DNA of 6,706 bases from Planctomycetota bacterium. Its GTDB lineage: Bacteria > Planctomycetota > MHYJ01 > JACPRB01. Below are positions 1-5,977 of this stretch, in pieces. The notes beneath the pieces were generated by a model. The model did not search any database, was not told the origin of the DNA, and saw only the letters and a program-made list of their open reading frames with translations. A program made the translations under genes and the position numbers. Numbering within the stretch: position 1 is the stretch's first letter; the number at the start of each line of letters is the position of its first letter. The stretch is from contig JACQFK010000589.1 of the NCBI GenBank assembly GCA_016200125.1, positions 1 to 6,706 of the forward strand, written 5' to 3'.

Positions 1-147
1 CGCGGCGGCGTCCGCGCGGGCCTTGGCGTCCGCCTTTTCCTTCTCCTTGGGATCCTGGGGAGGAGGCGGTTCCTTGGGCTTGTCCTGGGTCTGGGCCGGA
101 GGGAAGGCCAGAATCAGCAGCGCCAGGCCGAGTTGCGTGAGGACCAT
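1..147 (-). CDS. Secreted protein of unknown function, N-terminal fragment
   Basis: Reading from an ATG at 147 the frame stays open for 49 codons to the window edge, so the gene continues beyond it. The start (MVLTQLGLALLILAFPPAQTQ) looks like a short Sec signal peptide: a hydrophobic core at residues 4-15 followed by a plausible cleavage region near residues 16-20. Residues 21-49 are a low-complexity stretch rich in Lys, Pro, Glu and Ala (DKPKEPPPPQ, then KEKEKADAKAR), typical of a flexible linker after export. The start lies 14 bases after the stop of the DUF1552 gene, so the two are probably one transcript. No clear Shine-Dalgarno sequence precedes it. The function cannot be told from what is visible. 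DUF1552 genes often sit beside DUF1592-type genes, but nothing here shows that this is one. Confidence 0.6.
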   Translation of the reverse strand, partial: MVLTQLGLALLILAFPPAQTQDKPKEPPPPQDPKEKEKADAKARADAAA

Positions 148-161
148 GATGGACGACGGAC

Positions 162-1538
162 TTAACCGAGGATTCCGAGGGGTCCCGTGCTGTCGCCGAA
201 CTTCTTGAGGTCCGCTCCCGCCCGCGCGGCCATCTCCAGGTACAGGTTGCAGATCGGCGTCTTCCTCCCGATCTTGAGGTGGCGGCCGCCGCGGAACGCG
301 CCCCCGCCGCCCCCGGCCAGCACGATGGGCAGGTCGTCGTGATTGTGCTTGTTGCCGTCGCTGATCGCCGAGCCGTAGCAGAGCGCCACGTTGTCGAGCA
401 GCGTGGTCTCGCCTTCCCAGACGTTCGCCATCCGGCCGAGCATCCGGGCGAAGAGCTCCATGTGCAGCGTGTTGATGCGCGTCAGCATCGCGTGGTTTTC
501 CGGCTTGCCCTGGTGATGCGAGATCGAGTGGTGGCTGCCCACCTGGATCTCCGGATAGGAGCGGCCGGACTTCTCGCAGGAGAACATGAAGGTCGCGACG
601 CGGGTGGTGTCGGTCTGGAAGGCCAGCGTCATGATGTCGAGCATCAGGTTGACGTGTTCGGAGAAGGTCGAGGGGATGCCGCGGCCGCCGGGCATCGTGA
701 GGCTGGGCAGGTCGCTGAACTTGCCCTGGCCCGCGGGATCGTCCTGCGCCGGCGCGGCCTTGCCCGTCTGGTCGAGGCGCCGCTCGATGCTGCGCAGCCC
801 TTCGAAGTACTCCTCGAGCTTGCGGCGGTCGCTGAAGCCGAGGCGGCTCTGGAGCGAACGCGCGTCCTCGCGGACGAGGTCCAGCACGCTCGATTCGATC
901 GAATCGCTCTTCTTCCCGGGGGCGGCCGCGGCGTCGTCGGCGCCGAAGCGTACGCGGCGCGGGGCCTGGCCGCGGAAGAGGCGGTCGAAGAGCTGCTTCG
1001 GGTTGAGCTCGAGGGCGGCCGGGGTGTTCTGGCTGCGCCACGAGATGTTGGACAGGTAGGTGCCGCTGAAGCCGTGGTCGCCGCGCATGCCCTGGTCGAT
1101 GCCGAGCGCGAGGGAGTCCACGGGGGTCTTGAGGCCGACCTGTTGGGCGGCCAGCTGGTCGATCGAGATGCCGGCGACTTCCGGCTCCTCGGAGTGCTTG
1201 CACTTGGCGCCGACCAGGTAGCCTCCGCCCGAGGGCTCGTGGGCAGCGACCGAGTTCTGGCAATGGTCGGCCGCGAGATCGCTGATCACGAGGACCTGGT
1301 TCTTGACGGGTTCGAGCGACTTCAGGGTCGTCGGCAGCTCCTTCAGCTCGCCGGCTTCCGTGGGACGCCAGTTCGGCATGTGGACGCCGTTGGGAACATA
1401 GAAGAAGCCGAGGCGCACGGGGGGCTTCACGGTCTTGGCCTGGCCGAAAGCGGGGGTCATGGACTCCAGCCAGGGGAGGGCCAGCGCCGCGCCGGCGCCG
1501 CGAAGCAGGGTGCGTCTCGAGATGTTTTTCATGTTCAT
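162..1538 (-). CDS. DUF1552 domain protein, Tat-exported
   Basis: A 458-residue protein, close to the usual length of the DUF1552 family. The N-terminus carries a twin-arginine signal (NISRRTLLRGAG, Arg8-Arg9) followed by ALALPWLESM, a combination characteristic of the family. The mature part begins near residue 34 and runs through conserved-looking segments such as RLGFFYVPNGVHMPNW (about residues 42-57), a His-containing stretch SHHSISHHQG, and a C-terminal segment with ISDGNKHNHDDLPIVLAGG. The protein should be exported folded across the inner membrane. The biochemical role of DUF1552 is not established; its C-terminal layout recalls the DUF1501/sulfatase-like proteins. The frame is open far upstream, so the start is a choice: ATG at 1538 (MNMKN) or ATG at 1532 (MKN). 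Neither has a good Shine-Dalgarno, and both give the same mature protein. The gene is divergent from the one at 1614. Confidence 0.9.
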   Translation of the reverse strand: MNMKNISRRTLLRGAGAALALPWLESMTPAFGQAKTVKPPVRLGFFYVPNGVHMPNWRPTEAGELKELPTTLKSLEPVKNQVLVISDLAADHCQNSVAAHEPSGGGYLVGAKCKHSEEPEVAGISIDQLAAQQVGLKTPVDSLALGIDQGMRGDHGFSGTYLSNISWRSQNTPAALELNPKQLFDRLFRGQAPRRVRFGADDAAAAPGKKSDSIESSVLDLVREDARSLQSRLGFSDRRKLEEYFEGLRSIERRLDQTGKAAPAQDDPAGQGKFSDLPSLTMPGGRGIPSTFSEHVNLMLDIMTLAFQTDTTRVATFMFSCEKSGRSYPEIQVGSHHSISHHQGKPENHAMLTRINTLHMELFARMLGRMANVWEGETTLLDNVALCYGSAISDGNKHNHDDLPIVLAGGGGGAFRGGRHLKIGRKTPICNLYLEMAARAGADLKKFGDSTGPLGILG

Positions 1539-1613
1539 CAGATAAAACAATGACCGAAGGCCCTTGTTTCCACGGATGGGAAAAATAAGGCCCGCAAGTG
1601 GTGCTGTTTCAGC
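1539..1613. promoter_or_regulatory. Divergent intergenic region with a 7-bp direct repeat
   Basis: These 75 bases must hold the promoters for the DUF1552 gene (minus) and for the membrane protein gene (plus). The region is richer in A+T than its surroundings (AAAACAA near 1544, GAAAAATAA near 1580). AAGGCCC occurs twice, at 1557-1563 and 1587-1593, exactly 30 bases apart. A 5-bp inverted repeat (TTTCC/GGAAA) lies between the copies. No convincing -35/-10 pair or Shine-Dalgarno is visible in either direction. A role for the repeat is inference only. Confidence 0.35.
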
Positions 1614-2714
1614 ATGTCTGCGTCCCGGATCGTCACCCTGCTCTTCCTGCTTTCGGGCGCGTCGGGGCTGCTGTTCGAGACGCTCTGGACCTACCAGGCC
1701 ACGCTGGCGCTGGGCAGCAGCGCCTGGGCCGTCACGGCGGTGCTCTCCGCGTTCATGGCCGGGCTCGCGCTGGGAAACTTGCTCGCGCTCCGGCGCTCGG
1801 TCTGGACGCTCTCGACCTATGCCGCGCTCGAGGGGACCATCCTGGTCAGCGGCCTCGCGGCCCTCTTCCTGCTTCCCGCGCTTGGGCGGATCCTGGCGCC
1901 GCTGTTCGGATCGGCGGCCGCCCATCCGGCGCTGCTCCACCTCCTGCGCTTTGCGATCGCGTTCGCGGTGCTCGTCGTGCCGAGCACCGCGATGGGGATG
2001 ACGCTGCCGGCCCTGGCCCAGGCGCTGGGCACCGGCTTCATCGGGGACGGGGACTATATCCGGTCTCTCTGCGCGTCCGCGGAGCCGACGGCGGATGCCT
2101 ATCCCAAGCGGATCATCGCCGCCGGGTCGGGCGAGAACAGGATGTACGAAAGCTGGTACGACCTCGCCGCCTGCGAGGACCGTTTCCGCCGGAGCGCGTC
2201 GCTGGCGGAGATCTGGCCGCCCGAGCTGAAGGAGAAGACGCTTGCCTACTTCAGGTGGGAGGGGACGCTGACGACTCTTGGAACCTTTCCCCGGAAGTCG
2301 CGCTTCCCGGACTTCGCCGAGATCCACCGCTTGTGCAGCACGACGACGCTGAAGACGCCCCTGGTCTGGCTGCTGGGCAGCGACCGCGACTCCCTGCGCG
2401 CCGCGCGGCAGGCGGAGCCGGAAGTGCAGCGTCGTCCGCCGGCGCAATTCCACCTGGGCGCCGGGGCGCTGGCCGACCGCGACTACGCGCGCGCGGCCGG
2501 GCACTTCCTGAAGACGGTGGAGTCGCCGGGGATGCGGCGGATCGACCTGGCGGTCTGCCTCTATGCCCTTTGCATGGCCGGCCGGACGGCGGAGGCGAAG
2601 CGGACGCTCGCCGCGGTCTGGGACGAGGGCAAGATGAACGCCATCCCCCCCGAGTACTGGACCTGGATGAAGGCGACCTTCAACTTGAAAACGCCGCCCG
2701 GCAAGGGCGGCTAG
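1614..2714 (+). CDS. Spermidine-synthase-like membrane protein lacking its catalytic core
   Basis: A 366-residue protein in two dissimilar halves. Residues 1-139 resemble the membrane N-terminus of fused MFS/spermidine-synthase-like proteins: LLSGASGLLFETLWTYQ, then AWAVTAVLSAFMAGLALGN, then VVPSTAMGMTLPALAQALG. They form about four hydrophobic helices (roughly 6-24, 37-58, 70-90 and 107-125). From about residue 145 the protein is soluble, with motifs such as AAGSGENRMYESWYDLA and EIWPPELKEKTLAYFRWEG, and residues 277-340 look like a TPR-type helical repeat (HLGAGALADRDYARAAGHFL). The remaining transmembrane helices and the aminopropyltransferase domain with its SAM-binding glycine-rich loop, expected between these parts in long homologues, are absent. 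The reading frame is intact across the join. It is therefore unlikely to make polyamines; it could be a decayed gene, a natural short variant or an assembly collapse. Its stop overlaps that of the facing gene. Confidence 0.75.
   Translation: MSASRIVTLLFLLSGASGLLFETLWTYQATLALGSSAWAVTAVLSAFMAGLALGNLLALRRSVWTLSTYAALEGTILVSGLAALFLLPALGRILAPLFGSAAAHPALLHLLRFAIAFAVLVVPSTAMGMTLPALAQALGTGFIGDGDYIRSLCASAEPTADAYPKRIIAAGSGENRMYESWYDLAACEDRFRRSASLAEIWPPELKEKTLAYFRWEGTLTTLGTFPRKSRFPDFAEIHRLCSTTTLKTPLVWLLGSDRDSLRAARQAEPEVQRRPPAQFHLGAGALADRDYARAAGHFLKTVESPGMRRIDLAVCLYALCMAGRTAEAKRTLAAVWDEGKMNAIPPEYWTWMKATFNLKTPPGKGG
2688..2711 (-). terminator. Intrinsic terminator for the Tat-exported oxidoreductase-like gene
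   Basis: Read on the minus strand, a perfect 7-bp all-GC stem (GCCGCCC/GGGCGGC, 2693-2711) with a 5-base loop is followed by one G and then TTTT (2691-2688). The hairpin begins at the last bases of the minus gene's TAG. It lies entirely within the last codons of the opposing plus-strand gene. On the plus strand no T-run follows, so it should act mainly on minus-strand transcription. The U-tract is short, which limits confidence. Confidence 0.5.
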
Positions 2715-3988
2715 TCGCGCCAGAAGGTCGACTCGGGACCCACCTCGTAGCGCACCTTCATCTCGGGAGTTTCGACGGGCACCTGGCCCCGCTGGAGCGA
2801 ATCGACGGCCGCAATCACCATGCCCGACGTGAGCAGGGTCCGCTCGACCGGGTAGGGGGCCTTGCCGCTGATCACCAGGTCCTCGATGTGCCGCACCAGG
2901 GGGTGGAAGAAGTCCGCCGTGGTCGCGGCATTCGGCGGCATCGGGAGGTACATCTGGCAGGAGACGATTTCCCCCGTGTCGGAGCGCAGTCCCGCGTAGT
3001 TGAAGTCCCGGATCGTGACCAGGAACATCGACGTGCGGAAGCCGTCGAGGTGGTCGATGAAGTACGCCGTCGCTTCGGGGAACACTTTGCGCGCCCATTC
3101 GAAGCTGACGCGGTCCGAGGGGTAGCCGCCCTCGACGGGCAGGGAGTGGCTGCGGGTCAGCGCGGAGACCATGAGCCGCCGGGTCGCCTCGCGCTCCGGC
3201 GCGGCGAGCAGCTCCCACATCGGCGCGCCGCGGAGCGCATGGACTTTCCCGATGCCCACCTCGCCGCCCTTGCGGCGCTCGGACATGCACTGCGCCGTCT
3301 CGAGCGCGTGGATGTCGTAGCTGTCGACGCCGCCGTAGCCCACGCAGACGCTTTCGCGGAGCGGCGCGCCGTGGGGCATGTCGACCGCGGGAAGCCGGCG
3401 CGTGACCGGCAGCGACGACCCGGCCAGGAAGGCGAACTTCAGCCGCTTGGAATCGGCCACCATCTCGGCGCAGCGCTCCCAGGTCGTGGACAGGTGCTTG
3501 TCGTTGAAGAGCGGCACCGCGCGGCCGCCCGCCTCGAAGACCTTGACGCACTCCTTGAACCACTCGTAACGCGGGTAGAGGACCTGCTTCTTCTCGTTCC
3601 GCGGATACTTGCCGTGCTCGCCGATGATGACGATGCCGTCGACCGCAAGCTTGCCCGTGCCGAGCGTGATCGCGTCGGCAACGCTGGGGAAGAGCTTCAG
3701 GTTGTGCTTCGCGACGCGGGCGCGGCCCAGGTCGTTCTCGGGGAACTGGTCGATGTAGACCCCGGCGACATCGAGCCGGGGCTCCTGCCAGCCGCCGCGC
3801 CAGCCGTAGCCCATCGTGAGCCGGTCGAAGAAATGCTGCGCGTGGGAGTGGGTGCGGATCTCGGTGCCGATGAACGCGATCTTCTTCCGGGGGGAGGGCG
3901 CCTCCTGGCCCTCGGCGTCGAGCGCCGCCGCGGCGGCGAGGGACGCCATTCCGGCCAGAAACTCGCGGCGGCTCGAAGGGGGAATCAT
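2711..3988 (-). CDS. Tat-exported Gfo/Idh/MocA-like protein
   Basis: A 425-residue protein with a clear twin-arginine signal (SSRREFLAGM, Arg7-Arg8) and an Ala-rich hydrophobic core to about residue 23. After it comes a Rossmann-like beginning, KKIAFIGTEIRTHSHAQHF (from residue 35), and further alternating strands and helices: DVAGVYIDQF (73-82) and KLAVDGIVIIGEHGKYP (113-129). This resembles secreted members of the NAD(P)-binding Gfo/Idh/MocA oxidoreductase group common in Planctomycetota and Acidobacteriota. However, the usual GxGxxG dinucleotide loop is not intact (only IGTE is seen), so cofactor use and catalysis are unproven. The substrate is unknown; a sugar or other polyol would be a family-based guess. 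The start is supported by AGGAGG six bases upstream. The gene follows the carbonic anhydrase by 60 bases on the same strand and ends tail to tail with the plus-strand gene, sharing a CTAG. Confidence 0.8.
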   Translation of the reverse strand: MIPPSSRREFLAGMASLAAAAALDAEGQEAPSPRKKIAFIGTEIRTHSHAQHFFDRLTMGYGWRGGWQEPRLDVAGVYIDQFPENDLGRARVAKHNLKLFPSVADAITLGTGKLAVDGIVIIGEHGKYPRNEKKQVLYPRYEWFKECVKVFEAGGRAVPLFNDKHLSTTWERCAEMVADSKRLKFAFLAGSSLPVTRRLPAVDMPHGAPLRESVCVGYGGVDSYDIHALETAQCMSERRKGGEVGIGKVHALRGAPMWELLAAPEREATRRLMVSALTRSHSLPVEGGYPSDRVSFEWARKVFPEATAYFIDHLDGFRTSMFLVTIRDFNYAGLRSDTGEIVSCQMYLPMPPNAATTADFFHPLVRHIEDLVISGKAPYPVERTLLTSGMVIAAVDSLQRGQVPVETPEMKVRYEVGPESTFWRD

Positions 3989-3994
3989 GGCTGT

Positions 3995-4001
3995 CCTCCT
4001 C
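3995..4001 (-). promoter_or_regulatory. Strong Shine-Dalgarno site for the Tat-exported protein
   Basis: On the minus strand GAGGAGG sits six bases before the ATG at 3988. It is the clearest ribosome-binding site in the window and fixes the start of this gene. Most other genes here have none. Confidence 0.8.
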
Positions 4002-4048
4002 GTACTTTACCCCCGCCGGGCCGCCGGGTTGGCGGAGAATCGCCTCGT

Positions 4049-4717
4049 CTAGCGGTCGAGCTGCCGGATGAGGCGCTCGGCCTCCGCCTCGTCGATGATC
4101 ACGAAGCGGCGGGAGCGTTCGTCGTAGCTGAGGACTTCGGCCCGGCCGATGTCGAACCACCAGGCGTGCAGCCGCAGGCGGCCCGCCTCCACCCGCTCGC
4201 GCACGAAGGGATAGGTCCGGAGGTGGTCGAGCTGGCGGAGCACGTTGAGCTGGGAGACGTGATTGTGCAGGGGGAGGCCCGGGTCCGCGGGCGGCTCCTT
4301 CCGCGCCTGCTGCAGCGCCCCTTCGGCGTGTCGCAGCCAGGAGTACAGGTGGGGCGCGGGGAGATCCCGCTGCTCCTGCACGAGCGCCCGCATCGCGCCG
4401 CACTCGGAGTGGCCGCAAACGATGATGTCCGCGACTTTCAGCCCGAGGGTGGAGAACTCGATCGCCGCGAGCTCCGATTCGTCGCCGACCGACAGGCCGT
4501 CCGCGCCGCAGGGCGCGATCAGGTTGCCCGGGTTGCGGATGACGAAGAGGTCGCCGGGCTCGGTGGAGGCGAACACGTTCGGCGCCACGCGGCTGTCGGA
4601 GCAGGCGATGAGGAGCGCGTCGGGCGACTGCCCCAGGGCCAGCTGGGCGAAGGTCTCCCGGTAGCTGGGCCGGACCTTCTTGCGGAATTCCACGATCCCG
4701 CGGATGAGCTTCTTCAC
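4049..4717 (-). CDS. Beta-class carbonic anhydrase
   Basis: A 222-residue cytoplasmic enzyme interconverting CO2 and bicarbonate, of normal length for bacterial beta-carbonic anhydrases. The catalytic zinc motif is complete: CSDSR at residues 39-43 (Cys39 ligand, Asp41-Arg43 dyad) and CGHSECGAM at 101-109 (His103 and Cys106 ligands). Other family signatures are GDLFVIRNPGN (55-65), the helix before the second motif (ESELAAIEFSTLGLK), and a C-terminal LRLHAWWFDIGRAEVLSYD. There is no signal peptide. The start is GTG at 4717, matching the usual family N-terminus; no Shine-Dalgarno precedes it. It is the upstream gene of a probable two-gene transcript with the Tat-exported protein 60 bases downstream, although nothing links their functions. 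It diverges from the outer-membrane protein gene. Confidence 0.95.
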   Translation of the reverse strand: MKKLIRGIVEFRKKVRPSYRETFAQLALGQSPDALLIACSDSRVAPNVFASTEPGDLFVIRNPGNLIAPCGADGLSVGDESELAAIEFSTLGLKVADIIVCGHSECGAMRALVQEQRDLPAPHLYSWLRHAEGALQQARKEPPADPGLPLHNHVSQLNVLRQLDHLRTYPFVRERVEAGRLRLHAWWFDIGRAEVLSYDERSRRFVIIDEAEAERLIRQLDR

Positions 4718-4725
4718 GGTGGAAG

Positions 4726-4754
4726 AGGGTAGTGGCGCCGGGCTTCCCGGTCAA
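4726..4754 (-). promoter_or_regulatory. Possible promoter of the carbonic anhydrase gene
   Basis: On the minus strand TTGACC (4754-4749, five of six bases of the sigma-70 -35 consensus) is followed after 17 bases by TACCCT (4731-4726, three of six of the -10 consensus). Transcription would begin near 4719, about two bases before the GTG, giving an essentially leaderless message. This fits the missing Shine-Dalgarno, but the weak -10 keeps it tentative. Confidence 0.3.
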
Positions 4755-4790
4755 GGAAGTATTTCCCCTCCGCCGGAATCCCGGACTCGA

Positions 4791-4818
4791 TTGCATCTGT
4801 ACGACGAGGAGCTACAAT
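4791..4818 (+). promoter_or_regulatory. Sigma-70-type promoter of the outer-membrane protein gene
   Basis: TTGCAT (4791-4796) and TACAAT (4813-4818, five of six bases of the -10 consensus) are 16 bases apart. Transcription would start near 4825, giving a 5' leader of about 46 bases before the ATG at 4871. It lies in the 153-base region divergent from the carbonic anhydrase gene. Confidence 0.5.
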
Positions 4819-4859
4819 TTCCCCGGGAGGAGTCCTGGAATCGTTCACCCTCCTTATGA

Positions 4860-4864
4860 AAGGA
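4860..4864 (+). promoter_or_regulatory. Shine-Dalgarno site deciding the barrel-protein start
   Basis: AAGGA ends six bases before the ATG at 4871. The in-frame ATG at 4856 lies at or before this site and has no comparable site of its own at proper spacing, so 4871 is the better start. Starting there also gives a normal short signal peptide. Confidence 0.6.
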
Positions 4865-4870
4865 AACCGG

Positions 4871-5545
4871 ATGAAACCGATGCTCGGCGCCCTGCTGCTG
4901 CTGCCCCTGATGCAGGCGTTGGCCCTGGCCCAGGCCCCCACGGCCGACGCCAAGGAAGGCAAGCTCTACCTCGACGCCGGACTCTCCTTCGGCGTGGCGA
5001 CCATGGCGGCGCCGGCGACCACGAAGACCGGGTTCGACTCCGTCGCGACCTTCGGCGCCGGCTTTGCGGCCGAGTACGGCATCACCGAGAAGATCGGCGT
5101 CTTCAGCAAGTTCGGGGTCGGGATCGCCCTCGACGACGATCCGGGCGTGCTGAACCTGGGGATGACTTTCGACGGGTCCTACAAGGTCATCGAGAAGAAG
5201 GGGGACACCCCCGCGATGAGCGTCTACGCCGGCCTGGGCTTCGTCCACCTGGACGTGGACCCGAAGGTCGGCAAGAGCGACGCGGCGACGGACTTCGTCT
5301 TCGAGTTCGGCGTGCAGGCCGACATCGGCCCGGGGGACTGGTCCCTCCAGCCCTTCGCCAAGGTGCAGCTCGTCGCGGGCAGCCGTCCCTTCAAGGGCTA
5401 CAACGGCGTGCTCGAGATCGCGCTCGGCGCCAAGCTGCTGTTCAAGCTCTCCGACCAGATCTACCTGGAGCCGGGCGTGGCTTTCGTCGGAGGCAACTTC
5501 CAGGACAGCGTCCTGTTCGGGGTCGGGATCCAGATCCGTCTCTAG
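4871..5545 (+). CDS. Outer-membrane beta-barrel protein (small, OmpA/OmpW-like fold)
   Basis: A 224-residue protein with a Sec signal peptide (MKPMLGALLLLPLMQALALA, cleavage likely after AQA near residue 22). The mature part of about 200 residues alternates polar and nonpolar residues in strands ending in short turns: KLYLDAGLSFGVAT, SVATFGAGFAAEYG, KIGVFSKFGVGIAL, MSVYAGLGFVHLDV, FVFEFGVQADIG, LQPFAKVQLVAG, GVLEIALGAKLLFKL, and the terminal SVLFGVGIQIRL. About eight to ten strands fit a small barrel. The last residue is Leu rather than the classic terminal Phe, though a strand-like C-terminus is retained. No specific subfamily or ligand is recognisable. The gene has its own promoter and ends six bases from the stop of the facing toxin gene. 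Confidence 0.75.
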   Translation: MKPMLGALLLLPLMQALALAQAPTADAKEGKLYLDAGLSFGVATMAAPATTKTGFDSVATFGAGFAAEYGITEKIGVFSKFGVGIALDDDPGVLNLGMTFDGSYKVIEKKGDTPAMSVYAGLGFVHLDVDPKVGKSDAATDFVFEFGVQADIGPGDWSLQPFAKVQLVAGSRPFKGYNGVLEIALGAKLLFKLSDQIYLEPGVAFVGGNFQDSVLFGVGIQIRL

Positions 5546-5558
5546 GGCGGCCTAGGCC
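5542..5558. repeat. Palindromic junction between convergent stops
   Basis: A perfect 10-bp palindrome GGCCTAGGCC (5549-5558) covers the stop codon of the toxin gene. Together with the plus-strand stop it can also form CTAGG-GCGG-CCTAG (5542-5555). No T-run follows on either strand, so it is not a classical terminator. It is the only structure between the two convergent genes. Confidence 0.4.
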
Positions 5559-5977
5559 AGGGAGATGACGCGGAGTCCTTCCGCCTTTGCGGCGGAGAGT
5601 TGCTCCCCGTCCGCCGTCACGAAGCGGAATTGGCGGCGATCGAGCTCCCTGGCCAGGAGTATCGCCGAGGAGAGATGGAGCGCGTCCGCGGCTCTGAGCG
5701 GATGGCGATCCAGCAGTCCTTCCGCCGCGCGCAGCACCCCCTCGTCCAGAGGCACCAGGCTGAAGTGGCGGAGATGGCCCTCCAGGAGCCGGAGGAGTCC
5801 GGCGCCCTGCGCTTTGTTCCGCGAGAACCTTCTCCGGATTCCGCTGATCGCCTCGATCCTGAGCAGGGCCGACGCGAAGCGGAGCTTCCGGTCCAGGAGG
5901 AAGTTCCGGGCCCGCTCGTTCAAGGGCTCATTCCCTTCGTAGCAGCGGAGCAGGGCGCTCGTATCCCAGAAGGTCAT
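5552..5977 (-). CDS. VapC-like PIN-domain toxin ribonuclease
   Basis: A 141-residue single PIN domain, the normal size for VapC toxins, which are Mg-dependent endoribonucleases acting in the cytoplasm, often on tRNA or rRNA. The four acidic active-site positions are all visible: Asp5 in MTFWDTSALL, Glu42 in LLRIEAISG, Asp98 in LRAADALHLSSA, and Asp123 in FRFVTADGEQLS. The protein should therefore be catalytically intact. Its ATG overlaps the antitoxin stop as ATGA (5974-5977), the usual sign of translational coupling, with antitoxin first. A short hairpin lies just upstream of the start codon. The RNA target cannot be inferred. A stand-alone PIN nuclease is unlikely given the antitoxin partner. 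Confidence 0.9.
   Translation of the reverse strand: MTFWDTSALLRCYEGNEPLNERARNFLLDRKLRFASALLRIEAISGIRRRFSRNKAQGAGLLRLLEGHLRHFSLVPLDEGVLRAAEGLLDRHPLRAADALHLSSAILLARELDRRQFRFVTADGEQLSAAKAEGLRVISLA

Noticed and set aside
279..1553. A 424-codon plus-strand frame opposite the DUF1552 gene
   Set aside because: It is the complement of a clear DUF1552 coding sequence and has no domain or ribosome-binding site.
4008..4034. Terminator between the carbonic anhydrase and Tat-exported protein genes
   Set aside because: A short CCGCC/GGCGG stem exists on the minus strand but no T-run follows, so the two genes are more likely co-transcribed.
1598..4732. A 1044-codon open frame on the plus strand
   Set aside because: It overlaps three well-supported genes, has an Arg/Ala/Gly/Val/Asp-biased composition and contains no recognisable domain; it is a high-GC shadow frame.
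162..4796. A single 1544-codon open frame on the minus strand
   Set aside because: Only its last 458 codons are a recognisable protein (DUF1552). The rest runs antisense or out of frame through the spermidine-synthase-like, Tat-exported and carbonic anhydrase genes and is Arg/Ala/Gly-rich, as expected of a non-coding frame in high-GC DNA.
4856..4870. ATG at 4856 as start of the barrel protein
   Set aside because: The ATG at 4871 has AAGGA six bases upstream and gives a cleaner signal peptide; the upstream ATG would overlap its own best ribosome-binding site.
5542..5555. Bidirectional terminator between the barrel and toxin genes
   Set aside because: Only a 5-bp stem with no T-run on either strand; kept as a palindrome rather than a terminator.
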